A program made the position numbers and the translations under genes. A stretch of 64,000 nucleotides of DNA from the NCBI GenBank assembly GCA_933228675.1, contig OW121741.1:131701290-131765289 (forward strand), read 5' to 3'. Under the pieces are notes generated by a model. The model searched no databases. It was not told the origin of the DNA and saw only the letters and a list, made by a program, of their open reading frames with translations. The stretch comes from Stomorhina lunata (taxonomy: Eukaryota; Arthropoda; Insecta; Diptera; Rhiniidae). The stretch's first letter is position 1. The number at the start of each line of letters is the position of its first letter. This document shows positions 58,986-64,000 of the stretch, piece after piece.

Positions 58986-61300
58986 TATATTAGTAAAAAC
59001 TCAAACTTTAAGTGAAAATTTAAATTTTAAGTAAAATTAAAATATTTAGTAAAAATTCATATTTTTAGTAAAAATTCAAATATTTAGTAAAAATTCAAAT
59101 ATTTAGTAAAAATTAACATTTTTAGTAAAAATTTAAATTTGTAGTAAAATTTAAAATTTTTCATAATATTTAAAATTTTTTATAAATTTTCAAATTTTTA
59201 GTAAAATGTTAAATTTTTAGTAAAATGTTAAATTTTTAGTAAAATTATAAATTTTTAGTAAGATAAAAAATTTTTAGTAAAATTCCAAATTTTTAATAAA
59301 ATTTCAAATTTTGGGTAAAATTTCAAATTTTGAGTCAAATTTCAAATTTTGAGTAAAATTTCAAATTTTTAGTAAAATTTCAAATTTTTAGTAAAATTTC
59401 AAATTTTTAGTAAAATTTCAATGTTTTAGTAAAATTTTAAATTTTTAGTAAAATTTCTAATTTTTCGTAAAATTTAAAATTTTTAGTAAAATTTCAAAAT
59501 TTTAATAAAATTTAAGATTTTTAGTAAAACAATAAATTTTAAGTAAAACATAAAATTTTAAGTAAAATTTTAAATTCTAAGTAAAATTTTAAATTTTGAG
59601 TAAAATTTTAATTTTTTAGTAAAATTCCAAATTTTTAGTAAAATTGTTAAATTTTTAGTAAAACTTTATATTTTGAGTAAAATTTCAAATTTTAAGTAAA
59701 ATTTAAAATTTTGGGTAATATATAAATTTTTTAGTAATATTTAAGACTTTTAGTAAAATTTCATATTTTTAGTAAAATTTTTAATTTTTAATAAAAATTA
59801 AGTTTTTAGTAAAACCTTAAATTTTAAGTAAAATTTAAAATTTTAAGTAAAATTTAAAATTTTTAGTAAAATTTAATAAAAAATTTTAATTTTTGGTAAA
59901 ATCAAATTTTTAATAAAATTTAAGATTTCTAGTAAAATTTAAAATTTTTAGTAAAATTTAAAATTTTTAGTGCAATTTTAAATTTTTTAGTAAAATTTAA
60001 AATTTTTAGTAAAATTTAAAATTTTAGTAAAATTTAAAATTTTTAGTGCAATTTTAAATTGTTTAGTAAAATTTAAAATTTTTAGTAAAATTTAAAATTT
60101 TAGTAAAATTTAAAATTTTTAGTGCAATTTTAAATTTTAGTAAAATTTAAAATTTTTAGTAAAACTTCAAATTTTTAGTTAAATTTAAAATTTTTAGTAA
60201 AATTTAAAATTATTAGTTAAATTTTAAATTTTTAGTAAGATTTTAAATTTTTAGTACAATTTAAAATTTTCAGTAAAATTTTAAATTTTTAGTACAATTT
60301 GAAATTATCAGTAAAATTTAAAATTTTCAGTAAAATTTTAAATTTTTTAGTAAAATTTTTAAGTAAAATTTCAAATTTTTAGTAAAATGTTAAATTTTAA
60401 ATAAAATTTCAAATTTTTAGTAAAATTTTAAAATTTTTAGTAAATTTTTTAGTAAAACAATAAATTTTAAGTAAAATTTTAAATTCTAAGTAAAATTTTA
60501 AATTTTGATTCAAATTTTAATTTTTTAGTAAAATTTTTAGTAAAATTTTATATTTTGAGTAAAATTTCAAATTTTAAGTAAAATGTAAAATTTTGGGTAA
60601 TATATAAAATTTTTAGTAATATTTAAGACTCTAGTAAAATTTCATATTTTTAGTAAAATTTTTAATTTTTAATAAAAATAAAATTTTTACTAAAACCTTA
60701 AATTTTAAGTAAAATTTGAATTTTAAGTAAAATTTGAATTTTTTAGTAAAATTTAAAATTTTCAGAAAAATTTTTAGTAAAATTTAAAATCTTTAGTAAA
60801 ATTTAAAATTTTTAGTGCAATTTTAAATTTTTTAGTAAAATTTAAAATTTTTAATAAAACTTCAAATTTTTAGTTAAATTTAAAATTTTTAGTAAAATTT
60901 TAAATTTTTAGTAAAATTTTAAATTTTTAGTAAAATTTAAAATTATTAGTTAAATTTTAAATTTTTAGTAAGATTTTAAATTTTTAGTACAATTTAAAAT
61001 TTTCAGTAAAATTTTAAATTTTTAGTACAATTTAAAATTTTCAGTAAAATTTAAAATTTTTAGTAAAATATAAAATTTTCAGTAAAATTTTAAATTTTTT
61101 AGTAAAATTTTTAAGTAAAATTTCAAATTTTTAGTCAAATGTTAAATTTTAAGTAAAATTTCAAATTTTTAGTAAAATTTTAAAATTTTTAGTAAAATTT
61201 CAAATTTTTGGTAAAATTTCAAATTTTTAGTAAAATTTCAAATTTTAAGTAAAATTTAAAATTTTAAGTAAAATTTAAAATTTTTAGTAAAATAGACCTT
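58986..61300. repeat. Degenerate minisatellite G, ~18-19-bp phrases
   Basis: About 2.3 kb of variants of taaaatttcaaatttttag. A higher-order duplication is visible: the series around 59520-59760 (aacaataaattttaagtaaa ... ttttgggtaatatat ... ttaagac) recurs at about 60450-60630, i.e. a segmental repeat of about 900 bp. No coding content. Confidence 0.93.
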
Positions 61301-61554
61301 TCGTATTGTAAACTCTTGAACCGATATCCGGAACGAAGCCATATTTTTGACTTATTGGTGTGACATATTTTAAGTTACGACGAAAGTTAACTTCGTTTCG
61401 CATACAGACAGTTAAAATTTTAAACTGATCTATCCACTTTAACGATTTATTAATATTTGTTAAAGCTACAAACCAGAATTTGGCTTGATTTGCCAGAAAA
61501 CTTGTATAAGATCTCTAAAATTGACTCCGGAATCAAGTTTTTTGGAGTAATCCG

Positions 61555-61875
61555 GTACATAGCACATCCGGTTCGAAGGACCATGGACAACATTTTGTAA
61601 TAATTGATGATATAATTTCTACCATATAAATATTAAATTAGAAATCGAAGTGTAGGCTTACATAGATCTGTCCAATGGTCTTTTTCTCACGTTAGATTCT
61701 GTAACCAGAATCCAGTTCGAAGGACCATCAACAAATTTACCTAAAAACCCTATAATAACTTTCAGATTCAGAAATGTCTTAGGTTTTATGGCGCTTTTTA
61801 AACTTAAACTAGTTTTAAAACGAACTTTTCCATTCATAAAAGATGATAACCAAATTTGATTCGATGGACCACAAA
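61555..61875 (-). repeat. Inverted units of the GGTCCTTCGAACCGG family
   Basis: ccggttcgaaggaccat (near 61570), ccagttcgaaggaccatc (near 61712) and gattcgatggaccac (near 61855) are reverse complements of the motif at 56690-57400, again about 143 bp apart. The family therefore brackets the 57.4-61.3 kb interval in opposite orientations. Confidence 0.7.
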
Positions 61876-63037
61876 AAAAATCAGTTCTAAGTCGAAGATT
61901 GTTGCTATTTCGGAGTTTTGCAGACTTTACTTTGTAAAAAAATCAAATTTTATAAGAAATTTCAATTAAGAAGAACATGAGTAGAATTTCAACATCAAGA
62001 CTTAGATAAATCTTGATTTTTCTTTAATCCATTTAAACGACCATATTTCAACATCTCTTAAGATTGAATCCAAACAGTCAAATGAATATCAGCCAAAGAT
62101 TCTAATCAACGATGCTCTAGTATGCGCTAGAATATTTTGTTTTTTAAAAACATATTTATGCATAATGTAACCAATAATTTTTCTATACCCTTCTCGTTGG
62201 TGAACTTATCCGCCTTTTTGCCAAGCAGAGAAAACTAAATTTTACAAAGACATTACCTCAAACTACTAGGCTATGGAAAAAAAATGGCAAGCAAACTGTT
62301 AAAGTGTGCTCAAAATTTATAAAGTCGTTGTCTGTAACACTTGTATTGGGCCGACATATTACAAGACACAATGTGTTGAAAACAATTCCTGCCCACACTT
62401 AATAATCTTGAAGAAATTTACAAAAAAAAGTAAAAAAAAAACAGAAAAATGCTAAGCTACAATAAAAGCCAGAGTCAGCCAAAAATATCAGCAACTACAG
62501 CAATTGCTGACATAGTCAACATAACAACAGATAGACTCAAGTCTGAAGAGCTAAAGGAATCAACGATCCTCATCATCATCATCATCCCAAAAGCTGAAAT
62601 CAACAATAACATCATTGTTGTCTTTTCAGTCTTCATCGTTCGTAGTCGTCGTCGTCATCATCATCATCAACACCCAACTGGTACCAGCCTCTATAACAAT
62701 GAAATTTTCCTTTTTTCCTTATTTTTCTTCTTGATAAGGCAAACGTTTGTACAACTTAAACATCAAATTGAGTTTCTTTTATTTAAAATTATGTTTTTCT
62801 CTAAATTTTCTTTATGAAGAAAACTTTTATTTTTTCTTACATTTCAACGCTCGACTTTTTTGCATTTATAAAAAAGTGATCGCTTTAAAGCTTTAAAGAA
62901 AGTAGTCGCATCTCTAACTAGTAAAGTGTGCTCCAGCTAGGGTGTTCACTCGAGTTATGTTTGTTTGATTAATCGGAAAAATAAAATCGATTAATCGCTC
63001 GAGTAAAATAAAATGGCTAATTTCAAATAAAGATTTA
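61876..63037. other. Unassigned host-like sequence
   Basis: It contains a 122-codon plus frame at 62449-62817. Its first 40 residues (MLSYNKSQSQPKISATTAIA onward) are non-repetitive, but the rest runs through catcatcatc and gtcgtcgtc simple repeats. No splice sites or domain support it. Confidence 0.3.
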
Positions 63038-64000
63038 GTACCTGGTAGACCGAGCCTTGCTCGGAGCTTTATGATAAGCATTTTGAGGAAAATTTTAAAG
63101 TTTTTATATATTTTATATTATAAAGTGCTAAAATAAATTTAGAGGAAAGACATTGTAGAAATATTCAGTTAATTTTGAATTATTTGATTTATTTTGTCCG
63201 ACCAACACATAGTTTGCATAGTTTACAGTTTAACTCATTTTGAATAATTTTGGAAATTATTCTTATCAACAGAAACCTCTGTCGACTCATGCGCAACAAA
63301 TTTGCTAAAGATTATAGTCTGATCAAATGCACAGTTTACGATTTAATTCATTTTGAGTAGTTTTCTGTGGCGCCACCTGTCGGACTTTGCTTATTCCAAT
63401 TCATAAACCTTCTTCGGCTTATCCGTAACAACTTTGCTGAAGATTATAGCATGATTAAATGTACAGCATACGATTACATTGACTTTGAGTAAATTTTAGT
63501 AGCGCCACCTGTCGAAATTTCTTCATACCAACTAAGAAACCTTCGTCGGCTCATGTGCAACAACTTTGCTAAAGATTGTAGCATGATTAAATGTACAGAT
63601 TACGATTAAATTGACTTTGAGTAAGTTTCTGTAGCGCCACCTGTCGGAAATTATTCATACCAACTAAAAAGCCTTCGTCGGCTCATGCGCTACAACTTTG
63701 CTAAAGATCATAGCATGATCAAATGTACAGTTTACGATTAAATTAATTTTTAGTAATTTTCAGTGGCGCCATCTGTCGGAAATTAGTCTTATCAACTTTA
63801 AAACCTTCGCCGGCTTATCCGCAACATCTTCGCTAAAGAGCATAACACAATCAAATTCACAGTTTACTATTCTATAAAGAACATAAATACAGACAAACAT
63901 TCATTTGTTTAAAATAATACTAATTTTTCCCCCTTTTTATTCCCTAATTTCTAAAAGTTCCATATGTATATTTCGTACTTTTTTGGTGCCAATTGAATTC
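63038..64000 (+). mobile_element. Element E1, copy 4, cut by the window end
   Basis: It begins gtacctggtagaccgagcc and is nearly identical to copies 1 and 2 through the 132-bp monomers and the ccccctttttattccc section. It runs off the window before its TA microsatellite. The left flank is aaataaagattta. Confidence 0.9.

Noticed and set aside
62449..62817. 122-codon plus frame as a host protein
   Set aside because: Only the first third is non-repetitive. The rest is simple repeat and hydrophobic T-rich sequence, with no family or splice evidence.

Overview
This is AT-rich eukaryotic DNA. Several things point to a higher dipteran, probably a calyptrate fly: a rosa-type (DD41D) mariner, a DINE-1/INE-1-like element with a GTCY microsatellite, RTE-like non-LTR retrotransposons, and CAACAA-rich UTR-like stretches. 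I found no complete host gene. The window reads as a long intron or intergenic region filled with transposable elements and minisatellites. The best host-gene candidate is a 51-nt exon-like segment at 3686-3736 (+) with strong splice signals. Two weaker coding-like stretches lie on the minus strand at 43886-44317 and 45028-45267.

Layout. 0-10.3 kb: minisatellites with 29-, 28- and 30-bp units, older tandem fragments and the candidate exon. 11.4-16.7 kb: a DINE-like element, a decayed Mos1-type mariner remnant, a non-LTR tail fragment, and a rosa mariner split by a 1.6-kb element (called E1 here). 17.6-23.9 kb: a hAT-type MITE, GATC-rich degenerate repeats, and a 1.15-kb hAT-like element (8-bp target duplication) that contains reverse-transcriptase sequence, followed by a GAGA-rich promoter-like stretch. 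24.8-29.4 kb: a 21-bp minisatellite, a second rosa copy, and a foldback element with arms of about 450 bp. 30.6-36.1 kb: a longer hAT copy with transposase remnants whose ends match the MITEs, a piggyBac-like MITE flanked by TTAA, a non-LTR endonuclease fragment, and a third hAT MITE. 37.4-40.4 kb: a tRNA-like SINE whose TA tail received two head-to-head E1 copies, the whole stack flanked by a 21-bp direct repeat. 40.7-43.7 kb: a broken RTE-like retrotransposon that is itself interrupted by a palindromic MITE. 45.3-61.3 kb: a minisatellite province with 30-bp, about 19-bp, 31-bp and 12-bp units and a degenerate ~137-bp family. The window ends inside a fourth E1 copy.

No genes here visibly work together in a pathway. 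The connections are between mobile elements: nesting order, parent and derivative, and inverted pairs. By summing spans, minisatellites make up about 15 kb. Most of them are built around a short palindrome, and two families share the 14-bp palindrome TTTTCTATAGAAAA. Boundaries and copy numbers were read by eye and are approximate unless an exact junction is stated.
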